Part shown: positions 14,607-23,434 of the stretch, in pieces | How positions within the stretch are numbered: position 1 is the stretch's first letter | How the letters are laid out: each line of letters starts with the position of its first letter | Origin: VRUE01 sp963748075 | GTDB taxonomy: Bacteria > Actinomycetota > Thermoleophilia > Solirubrobacterales > 70-9 | Reading direction: 5' to 3' | Assembly: GCA_963748075.1 (NCBI GenBank) | Contig: CAVVHQ010000047.1 | Coordinates: 1-32,648 of the forward strand | Length of the DNA: 32,648 bases | Notes under the pieces: generated by a model | Databases searched by the model: none | Told to the model about the DNA's origin: nothing | What the model saw: only the letters and a program-made list of their open reading frames with translations | Made by a program: the position numbers and the translations under genes

Positions 14607-16293
14607 CGCCGCCCTCGGTGAGCGCGATGTACGCACCTCGTCCGTGCCCGTGCAGCTCGATGAGACCCTCGCGCTCCAGCGCCTTCTCCAGCGTCAGCAC
14701 TTGCTGGCGGCTGTAGCCGGAGAAGTCGCGTATCTCGGCATTGGTGAGGCGGCCCCGCTCGCGCAGCAGCTCCAGGACCCTCAAGCGGACACCCTCGGCT
14801 TCGAGCGGGTGGTCGGCATCGGTGAGACCGCGACCGCGGAGTCGTTCCGAAAGCGGGCGGCTGAGCTCGTACCGGGTCCCGCGCCCCCTGCCCCGAACGA
14901 CCAACAAGCCCTCACGCCGCATCGCAGCGAGCCGCTCCGCGGCCTCGTCCTCACCCAGTTGTAGGCACTCGGCTGCCGTCCGGCGGTCCAGCGAGCCGAC
15001 GTCGATCAGCCGGCGCAGCACGATCAGTCGATCGAGATCGAGTTCCCCGTCCTCGGCCTCGTGCTCCACCACCCACGCCGCAAACTCGTCGCTGCCACCC
15101 AGGGGCAAGGAAACAGTGACGGCGCTCTGGTCTGCACTATAGGTCGGCACTCGCGCGCCAACTCGCAGGAGCCTCTCGTAGATCCTGTCTACGCCAACGC
15201 CGGCTCGGTCCACGAAGCCGAGCTGCTGGAAGGTTTCCGCCAGGAGTTCGTTGCGATGGACGGGGGTGTGACGCAGGATGTTGGCCGGGGTCACCCCCCC
15301 TACGAAGCCTCCGGGACTGGAAACTTCTACTCGATCTTTGTGTAGCGCCACGATGATTGCCTGTCTCAAGAAATAGTCGCGGTGTGCGACGGCGTTAAGC
15401 GTCGCCTCCCTCGCCACTTCCCAGTCGATCGTCGGAAGCTCCAGCTGGGCAAATCCCCTGGGCTGGACGGTCCGAAGTGAGCTGACGGCCGCCAGCTCGT
15501 CCTCGATGCGGGTCAGGTCGAGCAGCAGCGGTCCGCGCAGGTCGAGCCGCCGGTCGAAGCGGGTGCTGCTCGTGTAGCGAAGTACGGTGATCTCATGTTG
15601 AGGCAGGAATTGCGCTATTGCCTCCGGCTCGCCGAAGAGCAGCATGGCGGCCTGGGTGAGCTCCGATCCGGTCATCAGCCGGAGCCCCCTGAGCAAAGCC
15701 CGGTCGTCCTCCCCAGCCAGGCTTGCGAGGCCTGGACGTCTGCGGAGGTAGTCGCGAGCTTTCTTCAGGGCCTCCGGGGATAGATGGTCGAGCTTGGCGC
15801 CCTCGGCCGGCGCGGCACTCAGGTCGAGTGCGCCGGAAGAGGAAATCATCCGCGCGATTGCAGAGCCGGTCAGCGGCACACAGCCATCGTCGATTCGGAT
15901 CCAGGCTTTGCCGGAGGTGGTGGTGTGCGGTGGGATCCCCCTTGGGATGTGGGCAGCGAGGAGAACGCCCTCGGGAGCATGAAGCTCCTCCAGCTCGATC
16001 AGTATGTGGGGGTCGGTTGCGTCGTATACGTCCCGCTCCAAGCCACGATAGGAGACGTCTCTGATCCCTGTAATCGCCTTCTGCCGTCCCTTCGTTCGAT
16101 CGGCGATGCCGACGAGAACGCAACCCCCGCGCTGGTTTGCGAGGCAAACGGCACTCTTGACCAGCCGGTCCTTCAGCTCGCTACGGTCCGTCGGCGCTCT
16201 CTTGATCTCGAGAACCTCGCTCTCGATGTCGTCGGCCGTCTCCGTGTTCAGCCGGTCGAGTTCTTCTAGCAATTCCTCGGGTTTCCACCTCAC
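14599..16293 (-). CDS. AlbA_2-domain putative transcriptional regulator (RecG-like ATPase C-terminal type)
   Basis: A 564-aa protein with an AlbA_2 (Schlafen-type) domain at residues about 22-150 (ESEVLEIKR; LANQRGGCVLVGIAD). A HATPase_c_4-like domain follows at about 285-395, with the box REATLNAVAHRDY around Asn300. Two winged-helix segments follow at about 410-475 and 505-560. Such proteins are often annotated as RecG-like helicases but lack helicase motifs and are probably DNA-binding regulators. The start is GTG 16293, without a ribosome binding site. An AT-rich region with a palindrome over a TATAAT box lies just upstream, suggesting autoregulation. Its coding sequence and promoter are visibly less GC-rich than the neighbours, and it separates lpdA from pdhABC, so acquisition by transfer is likely. 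Confidence 0.85.
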   Translation of the reverse strand: MRWKPEELLEELDRLNTETADDIESEVLEIKRAPTDRSELKDRLVKSAVCLANQRGGCVLVGIADRTKGRQKAITGIRDVSYRGLERDVYDATDPHILIELEELHAPEGVLLAAHIPRGIPPHTTTSGKAWIRIDDGCVPLTGSAIARMISSSGALDLSAAPAEGAKLDHLSPEALKKARDYLRRRPGLASLAGEDDRALLRGLRLMTGSELTQAAMLLFGEPEAIAQFLPQHEITVLRYTSSTRFDRRLDLRGPLLLDLTRIEDELAAVSSLRTVQPRGFAQLELPTIDWEVAREATLNAVAHRDYFLRQAIIVALHKDRVEVSSPGGFVGGVTPANILRHTPVHRNELLAETFQQLGFVDRAGVGVDRIYERLLRVGARVPTYSADQSAVTVSLPLGGSDEFAAWVVEHEAEDGELDLDRLIVLRRLIDVGSLDRRTAAECLQLGEDEAAERLAAMRREGLLVVRGRGRGTRYELSRPLSERLRGRGLTDADHPLEAEGVRLRVLELLRERGRLTNAEIRDFSGYSRQQVLTLEKALEREGLIELHGHGRGAYIALTEGGDD

Positions 16294-16307
16294 GCTAAAT
16301 GCATATT

Positions 16308-16324
16308 AGCAATTATAAATTGCT
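16308..16324 (-). promoter_or_regulatory. Palindromic operator over a -10 box, upstream of the AlbA_2 gene
   Basis: AGCAATT-ATA-AATTGCT is a perfect inverted repeat of 7-nt arms. On the minus strand it contains TATAAT (16312-16317), which would place the transcript start near 16304, about 11 nt before the GTG at 16293. A second, looser pair GCTAA/TTAGC flanks it on the gene side (16294-16310). The stretch is strikingly AT-rich for this genome. A repressor bound here would block polymerase, and the encoded protein is itself a candidate for that role. Confidence 0.6.
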
Positions 16325-16439
16325 GGTTTAAGCATTTATTTGCGCCTCACGCATTCATTTCCTGGCCCATTGCTGGGGGTGCAATTCGCCGGCAATCCTG
16401 CGGATGGGAACGTTGTAGGCCTCGAAGGACGTCCCTGTC

Positions 16440-17808
16440 TCAGGCGTGCGTCGCCCAGCCGTCGACCGCCCGCGCCGCTTCGAAGATCGCCTCAGAGATC
16501 GTCGGGTGGGGGTGGACGATCCGCGCCAGCTCCTGGTAGCCGCCCTCCAGAGCCATCGTCGCGACCAGCTCGGCGATCATGTCGCAGGCGCGGTTGCCGA
16601 CGATGTGGGCGCCGAGGATCTCTCCGTACTTGGAGTCGACAACCAGCTTCACCATGCCGTCTTTGTCGTCGTAGACGGTCGCCCCGCCGACCGCTCCCAG
16701 TTTCAGCTTGCCGACCTTGATGTCCTGCCCGGCCTCCTTCGCGGCGGCCTCGGTCAGCCCGACGCTGGCCACCTGCGGCTGGCAGAAGGTCGCGCCGGCG
16801 ACCAGGTTCTGGTCGACCGGGTGGGTCTCGGCTCCGGCGGCGCGCTCGACCGCGACGACGCCCTCCTCGGAGGCCTTGTGGGCGAGCGCCTTGGCGTTGA
16901 CCAGGTCGCCGATCGCGAACACCTTGGGGTTGGAGGTCTGCCCGTACTCGTCGACCTTGACCTTGCCGTTCTCCTCCAGCTCGACCCCGGCCTCGGCCAG
17001 GCCGCAGCCCCTCGACGTCGGCCGAGCGGCCGCCGGCGACGCAGAGGTAGTCGACCTCAGCCGACTCGCCGCCGTAGCTGAACTTGACCGACTTGCCGCC
17101 GGCCTCGACGTCCTCGACCGGGGCGCCGGTGGAGATCGCGATGTTCTGCTTCTTGAAGGCCCGCTCGACGACGCGCGCCATGTCCTTGTCCTCGGCCGGG
17201 AGGATCTGGTCGAGCATCTCGATCAGCAGCACCTCGGTGCCGAAGCGCCCGTAGGCGGAGGCGATCTCGCAGCCCGAGGCGCCGGCGCCGACCACGGCGA
17301 TCTTCTTCGGCTGCTCGGGCAGCGACCAGGCGCCCCAGGTGTCGACGACGCGGCCGCCGAACTCGACCCCGGGGATCGGCAGGGCGACCGAGCCGGTGGC
17401 GAGCACCACCGTGCCCGCCTCGTAGACCTCGCCGCCGACCTCGACGTTCGCCTCGGCGGTCAGCGAGCCCTCGCCCTCGATCGTCGTCACCTTGTTCTTG
17501 TCCCAGAGCATCTTCACGCCGCTCGACAGCGATTCGGAGACCGCGGCGCGGCGCTTGCCCAGCGCGTCCCAGTCGATCGAGGCGTCCTTCACCTTCAGCC
17601 CCAGCTCGGCGCCGTTGCGCGCCTCGTCGTACAGATCCGCCGTGTGGAGCACCGTCTTCGCCGGGATGCAGGCGTAGTTGAGGCAGCGGCCGCCCGGCTT
17701 GTCGCGCTCGACCACCGCGGTCTTCTTGCCGAGTTGGGCGGCGCGGATCGCCGCGACGTAGCCGCCCGGGCCCCCGCCGATGACGATCACGTCAAATGAT
17801 TCACCCAC
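16440..17808 (-). CDS. lpdA: Dihydrolipoyl dehydrogenase (E3), one frameshift
   Basis: Reoxidises dihydrolipoyl groups of E2 with FAD and NAD+. The FAD motif GGGPGG is at residues 11-16, and the redox disulfide is C42-C47 in GGRCLNYACIPAKT. The NAD motif VGAGASGCE is near residue 182. The interface motif HPHPTISE, with the catalytic His, is near the C-terminus. The frame breaks near 17004: up to SADVEGL it reads in one frame, and from GLAEAGVELEENGKVKVDE in another, as one extra base would cause. The start is GTG 17808 (MGESFDVIVIGGG). It lies upstream of pdhABC on the same strand, but the AlbA_2 and DsbA-like genes stand between. Confidence 0.93.
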
Positions 17809-17839
17809 AGATTCGAGCCTATAGAAACCGGGACCCCGT

Positions 17840-18349
17840 CTACTTCCGGGATGGCATCTGGATGCGCGCCATCGCCTTGACCATGAAGAAGAAGAAGGTG
17901 CCGGAGACGGCGAGCAGGCCGAGGGTGGCGGCGAACTGGGCGACGCTGGCCGCCCGCACCGCGAGGCCGAGCACCGCGCTGAAGATCAGGAAGACGAGCA
18001 GCAGCTGGAAGCCGAGCACGGCCCAGTAGCGGGCCCGCCACATGCCCCAGGCCATCACCCCATGATCAGGGCCGGGGCGAGCACCTGGGCGAGGTGCGGT
18101 TTGTCGCCTTCGACCTTCACCCCGGCGAGGTAGCCGACGAGGATCGAGACGCAGACCAGCGCCGGCGACCGCGGCGCCGATCGTCACCACCAGCGGCCGC
18201 TCCCCCTCGGCCAGCGGCTCGAGGCTCTCGCGCGCTTCGCGGTTGCGCTGCTCGGCGCGGGCGTAGCCGCGTTCCATGCGCTGGCGGGGCGCCGGCGAGG
18301 CGCCGCGTCGCTTGCGCTTGCGCGGGTCCGAGCTCGCTCGATCAGGCAC
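17840..18349 (-). CDS. Small four-helix membrane protein of unknown function (frameshifted)
   Basis: The reconstructed product of about 168 aa begins with a basic soluble segment (MPDRASSDPRKRKRRGAS, then EQRNREARESLEPLAEGE). Four hydrophobic helices follow: VVTIGAAVAGALVCVSILVG, LAQVLAPALIMGVMAWGMW, YWAVLGFQLLLVFLIFSAVL and FAATLGLLAVSGTFFFFMV. It ends KAMARIQMPSRK. Two shifts, near 18158 and 18062, must be corrected to read it. The GTG at 18349 overlaps the end of thiE by 8 nt, so it is probably co-transcribed with thiE. I do not recognise a family, and the role is unknown. Confidence 0.65.
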   Translation of the reverse strand: MPDRASSDPRKRKRRGASPAPRQRMERGYARAEQRNREARESLEPLAEGERPLVVTIGAAVAGAGLRLDPRRLPRRGEGRRRQTAPRPGARPGPDHGVMAWGMWRARYWAVLGFQLLLVFLIFSAVLGLAVRAASVAQFAATLGLLAVSGTFFFFMVKAMARIQMPSRK

Positions 18350-19029
18350 CGGGAGCGGCCTCCCCGACGGCGGCCAGGGCGCCGCGCAGCGCTTCGGCGG
18401 CGAGCCGCCGGGTCGTCGGCGTCGCGAATCGCCCGCACGACGCCGAGCCGCCGCGCCCCCGCCGCAACCACCTGGGCGGCGTTGGACGGGTCGATCCCGC
18501 CGATCGCGAAGAAGGGGTGGGGGGCGTTGGCGGCGGCGTGCTCGACCAGGCCGAGGCCGACGCCGGGGCGACCCTGTTTGGTCGGCGTCTCCCACACCGG
18601 CCCGACGCTCACGTAGTCGACCGGCTCGTCGGCGGAGGCCGCGAGCTGCTCCGCGGAGTGGGTGGAGAGGCCGACGATCGCCTCCGGTCCGAGGATCTGC
18701 CGCGCCTCCGCCGCGGCGATGTCGTCCTGGCCGACGTGGACCCCGTCGGCGTCGCAGGACTGCGCCAGGTAGGGGTCGTCGTTGACGATGAACAGGGTGC
18801 TGTAGGTATCGCAGAGGCGGCGGAAGGTCCGCGCCGAGCGCTCGATCTGCTCGCGGCCCAGCTCCTTCTCGCGCAGCTGGACGATGTCGACCCCGCCGTT
18901 CAGCGCCGCGTGCAGCAGCGCTTCGGGCTCCTCGCCGCGCGGCAGCGCCTCGCAGACGAAGTAGAGCCGCGCGGTGCGCAGCCGCTCGCGCCGCAGCGGG
19001 CCGTGGGCCTCTGGCATGGCCAAGCTCAT
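18342..19029 (-). CDS. thiE: Thiamine-phosphate synthase (one frameshift near the end)
   Basis: Joins the pyrimidine diphosphate and the thiazole phosphate to make thiamine phosphate. The TIM-barrel landmarks are all visible: DIVQLREKE, FIVNDDPYLAQ, ADGVHVGQDD, VGLSTHSAEQ, YVSVGPVWETPTKQG, FAIGGIDPSN and VVRAIRDADDP. After this last block the frame shifts near 18405; the corrected end reads AEALRGALAAVGEAAPGA and stops at 18342. The start is ATG 19029, or ATG 19017. The gene is divergent from the riboswitch-controlled thiOSG operon. A short inverted repeat stands 3-21 nt before its start. Confidence 0.92.
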
Positions 19030-19031
19030 GA

Positions 19032-19050
19032 ACCGATCTTAGGCATCGGT
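19032..19050. promoter_or_regulatory. Inverted repeat in front of thiE
   Basis: ACCGAT and ATCGGT (6 nt each) flank a 7-nt loop directly before the thiE start codon, and a third ATCGGT occurs at 19079-19084. In the thiE message this would be a small hairpin in place of a clear ribosome binding site. It could be an operator or a translational element; the evidence is limited to symmetry and position. Confidence 0.3.
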
Positions 19051-19053
19051 GGC

Positions 19054-19080
19054 TTGGACGGGCTCGGGTAGGGGTAGCAT
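19054..19080 (+). promoter_or_regulatory. Candidate promoter of thiOSG
   Basis: TTGGAC (19054-19059) and TAGCAT (19075-19080) resemble -35 and -10 elements, with a short 15-nt spacer. The predicted start falls at about 19087, at the beginning of the TPP riboswitch, and this agreement is the main support. Confidence 0.4.
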
Positions 19081-19085
19081 CGGTG

Positions 19086-19189
19086 GTGAACGGGAGCCGA
19101 TGGCGCCGAGCGGGCGCCGAGGCTGAGAGGGCGGCATCGAGGCCGCCGACCGTCTGGACCTGATCCGGGTAATGCCGGCGGAGGCAAGT
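19086..19189 (+). ncRNA. TPP riboswitch (THI element)
   Basis: The conserved blocks of the thiamine pyrophosphate aptamer are present in order. GGCTGAGAGG is at 19121-19130 after the hairpin with GGCGCC arms. An extra hairpin GGCGGC/GCCGCC follows at about 19131-19148. Then comes GGACCTGATCCGGGTAATGCC, and the 3' segment GGCGGAGGCAAG. The GGAGG at 19180-19184, inside that 3' segment, is also the ribosome binding site of thiO, whose GTG is at 19190. Ligand binding should therefore hide the site directly and block translation, without a separate expression platform. Confidence 0.92.
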
Positions 19190-20341
19190 GTGAGCAGCTC
19201 CAATCGCAGTTACGACGCAGTGATCGTCGGAGGCGGGGTGATCGGCCTCTCCTGCGCCTGGCGGCTGAGCCGGCGCGGCGCCGACGTGGCCGTGGTCGAG
19301 AGATCGACGCCCCCGGCCGGGGCGACCCGGGTCGCCGCCGGGATGCTGGCGCCGGTCGGCGAGCTGGCCTTCGGCGAGCCCGAGCTGCTGAAGATGACCC
19401 TGGCCGCGGCCGAGCTGTACCCGGGGTTCGTCGCCGAGCTGGAGGCGGCGAGCGGGCTCTCGACCGGCTACGCGGCGCACGGCGCCCTCCACGTCGCCCT
19501 CGACCGCGACGAGGCGGCCGAGCTGCGCCGGCTCCACGACCTGCAGCGCTCGCTCGGGCTCGGCGCCGAGTGGCTGCCGCCGCGCCGCTGCCGCGAGCTG
19601 GAGCCGGGCCTCACCCCGTCCTTCAACGGCGGCGTCCACGCGCCGGGCGAGGCGGCGGTCGACCCGCGGGCGCTGAGCGAGGCGCTGCTCGCCGCGCTCG
19701 CCGCCGAGGGCGTGGAGGTGCGGACCGGGGCGGAGGTCGATGCGGCGCTGCTCGACGGCGAGCGGCTGGCGGGGGTCCGCACCGCCACCGGCGAGGAGCT
19801 GCGGGCGCCGACCGTCGTGCTCGCCGCCGGCGCCTGGTCGGGCCAGGCCGGCTGGCTGCCCGAGGCCGCCCGCCCGCCGGTCCGCCCGGTCAAGGGCCAG
19901 ATCCTCGAGCTGCGCGCCCGCGACGGCGCCGCGCCCTGCGTGCGGATCGTCGCCTCCGAGCGCGTCTACCTGACGCCCCGCCCGGACGGCCGCCTGATCG
20001 TCGGCGCGACGGTCGAGGAGCAGGGCTTCGACAGCGCGGTCACCGCGGGCGGCGTCCACGAGCTGCTGCGCGAGGCCTACCGGCTGCTGCCCGAGGTGGC
20101 CGAGATGGAGCTGGTCGAGGCGACCGCCGGGCTGCGGCCGGGGACGCCGGACAACCTGCCGCTGGTCGGCCCGAGCCCGGTCGAGGGCCTGGTCTGGGCG
20201 ACCGGCCACTACCGCAACGGGATCCTCCTCGCGCCGCTGGCCGCGAACGCAGTCGCCGAGCTGCTCGAGCACTCCATGAGGTCGCAGTTGTTCCCGCATA
20301 GCGAGACGAATTACGACCTCATCGAGAGGGGGGCGCCATGA
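19190..20341 (+). CDS. thiO: Glycine oxidase ThiO
   Basis: FAD-dependent oxidase that makes dehydroglycine for thiazole synthesis in aerobic bacteria. The N-terminal FAD motif is VIVGGGVIGLSCAW (Gly14-Gly19), followed by GADVAVVER. The substrate domain includes PVRPVKGQILELRA and RVYLTPRPDGRLIVGATVEE, and the C-terminal FAD segment is GLRPGTPDNLPLVGPS with GHYRNGILLAP. The true start is most likely GTG 19190 (MSSSNRSYDAV), 5 nt after GGAGG. The upstream ATG at 19172 lies inside the riboswitch aptamer and should not be used. The stop overlaps the thiS start (ATGA). It is the first gene of thiO-thiS-thiG. Confidence 0.95.
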   Translation: MSSSNRSYDAVIVGGGVIGLSCAWRLSRRGADVAVVERSTPPAGATRVAAGMLAPVGELAFGEPELLKMTLAAAELYPGFVAELEAASGLSTGYAAHGALHVALDRDEAAELRRLHDLQRSLGLGAEWLPPRRCRELEPGLTPSFNGGVHAPGEAAVDPRALSEALLAALAAEGVEVRTGAEVDAALLDGERLAGVRTATGEELRAPTVVLAAGAWSGQAGWLPEAARPPVRPVKGQILELRARDGAAPCVRIVASERVYLTPRPDGRLIVGATVEEQGFDSAVTAGGVHELLREAYRLLPEVAEMELVEATAGLRPGTPDNLPLVGPSPVEGLVWATGHYRNGILLAPLAANAVAELLEHSMRSQLFPHSETNYDLIERGAP

Positions 20342-20556
20342 GGATCGAGCTGAACGGCGAACCGCGCGAGCTGGCCGATGGTTCGACCCTGGCCGACGCG
20401 GTGCGCGCGAGCGGGGTCGCGCGGGAGGGCCGCGGCGTCGCCGTCGCGCTCGACGGCGAGGTCGTGCCGCGCGCCGAGTGGGACTCGACCCGGCTCGCCG
20501 AGGGCAGCGCCGTCGAGGTGCTGGCCGCGGTCCAGGGCGGCGCCGCGCGCAAATGA
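20338..20556 (+). CDS. thiS: Sulfur carrier protein ThiS with a C-terminal extension
   Basis: A 72-aa ubiquitin-fold sulfur carrier for thiazole synthesis. It begins MRIELNGEPRELADGSTLAD and has the family's AEGSAVEVLAAVQGG end. In the family the final Gly-Gly must be the C-terminus, because it is adenylated and turned into a thiocarboxylate. Here the reading frame continues for four residues, AARK, before TGA. Either the tail is removed by a protease, as happens for some MoaD- and CysO-like carriers, or an indel has altered the end. The start overlaps thiO, and thiG follows 33 bp downstream. Confidence 0.93.
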   Translation: MRIELNGEPRELADGSTLADAVRASGVAREGRGVAVALDGEVVPRAEWDSTRLAEGSAVEVLAAVQGGAARK

Positions 20557-20589
20557 CTTCGGCTTCACTCCCTCGCGAGGAGTCAGACG

Positions 20590-21369
20590 ATGACGCTGGT
20601 CGTTCCGCCTCGCCGTGGCAGCCGGCAGTGGTCCTCGCGGCTGATCGTCGGCAGCGGCGGCTTCCGCTCGCTCGAGCAGATGGAGGAGGCGCTGGTCGCC
20701 GCCGGCGCCGAGATCGTCACCGTCGCCCTGCGCCGCGTCGACCCCGAGGCGGAGGGTTCGGTGCTCGACCTGGTCGAGCGGCTCGGCCTCTTCGCGCTGC
20801 CCAACACCGCCGGCTGCTTCACCGCCCGCGACGCGGTCCGCACCGCGCGGCTCGCCCGCGAGGCGTTCGGGACCGACTGGGTGAAGCTCGAGGTGATCGG
20901 CGACGACCGCACCCTCTATCCGGACGCGGTCGAGCTGCTCGACGCCGCCGAGACGCTGGTCGGCGAGGGCTTCACCGTCCTCCCCTACACCAACGACGAC
21001 CCGATCCTCGCCCGCCGCCTCGAGGAGGCCGGCTGCGCCGCGGTGATGCCGCTCGGCTCGCCGATCGGCTCCGGCGCCGGCATCCGCAACCCCTACAACA
21101 TCGCGATCATCGCCGAGCACGCCGCGGTCCCGGTGATCCTCGACGCCGGCATCGGCACCGCCTCCGACGCCGCCCTGGCGATGGAGCTGGGCTGCGACGC
21201 GGTGCTCGCCGCCAGCTCGATCTTCGGCGCCGCCGACCCGCCGGCGATGGCGCAGGCGCTGCGGCGCGCCGTCGAGGCCGGCCGCGCCGCCCGCCGGGCC
21301 GGCCGCATCCCGAGGCGCACCCACGCCGAGGCCTCGACCCCCGAGGAGGGCCTGCCCGATTTGTCCTGA
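20590..21369 (+). CDS. thiG: Thiazole synthase
   Basis: Builds the thiazole phosphate ring from deoxyxylulose phosphate, dehydroglycine and ThiS thiocarboxylate. The 259-aa TIM barrel has RLIVGSGGFRSLEQM, TVALRRVDP, LPNTAGCFTARDAV, the Schiff-base Lys99 in DWVKLEVIGDDRTLYPD, and VMPLGSPIGSGAGIRNPYNI with the phosphate-binding loop. The segment AASSIFGAADPPAMA replaces the more usual LNTAIAGAKDP. It ends in a polar tail, THAEASTPEEGLPDLS. GAGGAG lies about 7 nt before ATG 20590. It is the last gene of the riboswitch operon. No thiC, thiF or thiD is present here. Confidence 0.96.
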   Translation: MTLVVPPRRGSRQWSSRLIVGSGGFRSLEQMEEALVAAGAEIVTVALRRVDPEAEGSVLDLVERLGLFALPNTAGCFTARDAVRTARLAREAFGTDWVKLEVIGDDRTLYPDAVELLDAAETLVGEGFTVLPYTNDDPILARRLEEAGCAAVMPLGSPIGSGAGIRNPYNIAIIAEHAAVPVILDAGIGTASDAALAMELGCDAVLAASSIFGAADPPAMAQALRRAVEAGRAARRAGRIPRRTHAEASTPEEGLPDLS

Positions 21370-21443
21370 GGCGCACCGACCGAGGGCGCGAGAAGCCACG
21401 GGCCGGACGAATCGTTCAGTAATCCATCTACCATGGTCCTCCC

Positions 21444-21517
21444 GCCCCCGTAGCTCAGTTGGTTAGAGCGGCGGCCTTTTAAGCCGCGCGGCCTGGGTTC
21501 GATTCCCAGCGGGGGCA
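21444..21517 (+). tRNA. tRNA-Lys (anticodon TTT)
   Basis: A complete 74-nt cloverleaf. The acceptor is GCCCCCG/CGGGGGC, the D arm is GCTC-AGTTGGTTA-GAGC, the anticodon stem GCGGC/GCCGC closes the loop CTTTTAA (anticodon TTT), and the T arm is CTGGG-TTCGATT-CCCAG. Discriminator A73 is at 21517 and CCA is not encoded. It stands alone between thiG and the purine genes. Confidence 0.97.
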
Positions 21518-21528
21518 TCAACCAATGA

Positions 21529-21542
21529 CCCGCCGAAGCGGG
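21529..21542 (+). terminator. Possible terminator after tRNA-Lys
   Basis: CCCGC-CGAA-GCGGG is a compact 5-bp hairpin with a four-base loop, 12 nt after the tRNA, followed by CCATTT. The short T-run makes it a modest candidate. Confidence 0.4.
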
Positions 21543-21604
21543 CCATTTGCGAAGCGGGGTTGCCGTCGAACTTGCGGCCCCGTCCTCACGTCTTTACATC
21601 GTAG

Positions 21605-21674
21605 CGCCCCGAGCGGGCGTCGAACCCGCCAACCTCGCTTCGTGAGGACGAGGCCCGCGTCCGGCAGCCGGCGC
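21605..21674 (-). other. tRNA-like relic, possibly a degenerate tRNA-Val
   Basis: On the minus strand a perfect T arm (GCGGG-TTCGACG-CCCGC) is followed by seven bases (TCGGGGC) that pair at 6 of 7 positions with GCGCCGG at the other end. In between, an anticodon arm with loop CTCACGA (anticodon CAC) pairs at 4 of 5 positions. The D arm is poor and lacks the conserved GG. It could be a tRNA pseudogene or chance in GC-rich DNA. Shared inverted repeats (CGTCCTCACG at 21581-21590 and CGTGAGGACG at 21641-21650) overlap it. Confidence 0.25.
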
Positions 21675-21723
21675 GTCGCCGCGGCCACGACCCGCCGATG
21701 CTACTCAGACAGTTGTCACGTGT

Positions 21724-21755
21724 GTGTCGCAGAAGTGGAAATCTTCTGCTGACAC
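21724..21755 (-). terminator. Strong hairpin downstream of purH
   Basis: GTGTC-GCAGAAG pairs with CTTCTGC-(T)-GACAC: 12 bp with one bulged base and a 7-nt loop, 26 nt past the purH stop on the minus strand. There is no T-run, but hairpin terminators without one are common in Actinobacteria. It closes the purine cluster and separates it from tRNA-Lys. Confidence 0.5.
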
Positions 21756-21780
21756 GTCAGCGGGGGAGCGAAAGGGCGCC

Positions 21781-23397
<1,617 letters not shown>

Positions 23398-23434
23398 CGA
23401 CTGACGACCACGCGCGGGTCGTTCGGCGTCGATC

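Noticed and set aside
19172..19189. ATG start of thiO at 19172
   Set aside because: It lies inside the conserved TPP aptamer. The GTG at 19190 has proper spacing to GGAGG and gives the standard N-terminus.
17840..20299. 819-aa open frame on the minus strand covering the thiO region
   Set aside because: It runs antisense to thiO and through the riboswitch and thiE; only its last part (17840-18349) has real protein character. The rest is a GC-rich shadow frame.
21601..21704. Selenocysteine tRNA
   Set aside because: The length and T arm are suggestive, but there is no TCA anticodon in a proper loop and the acceptor pairs poorly.
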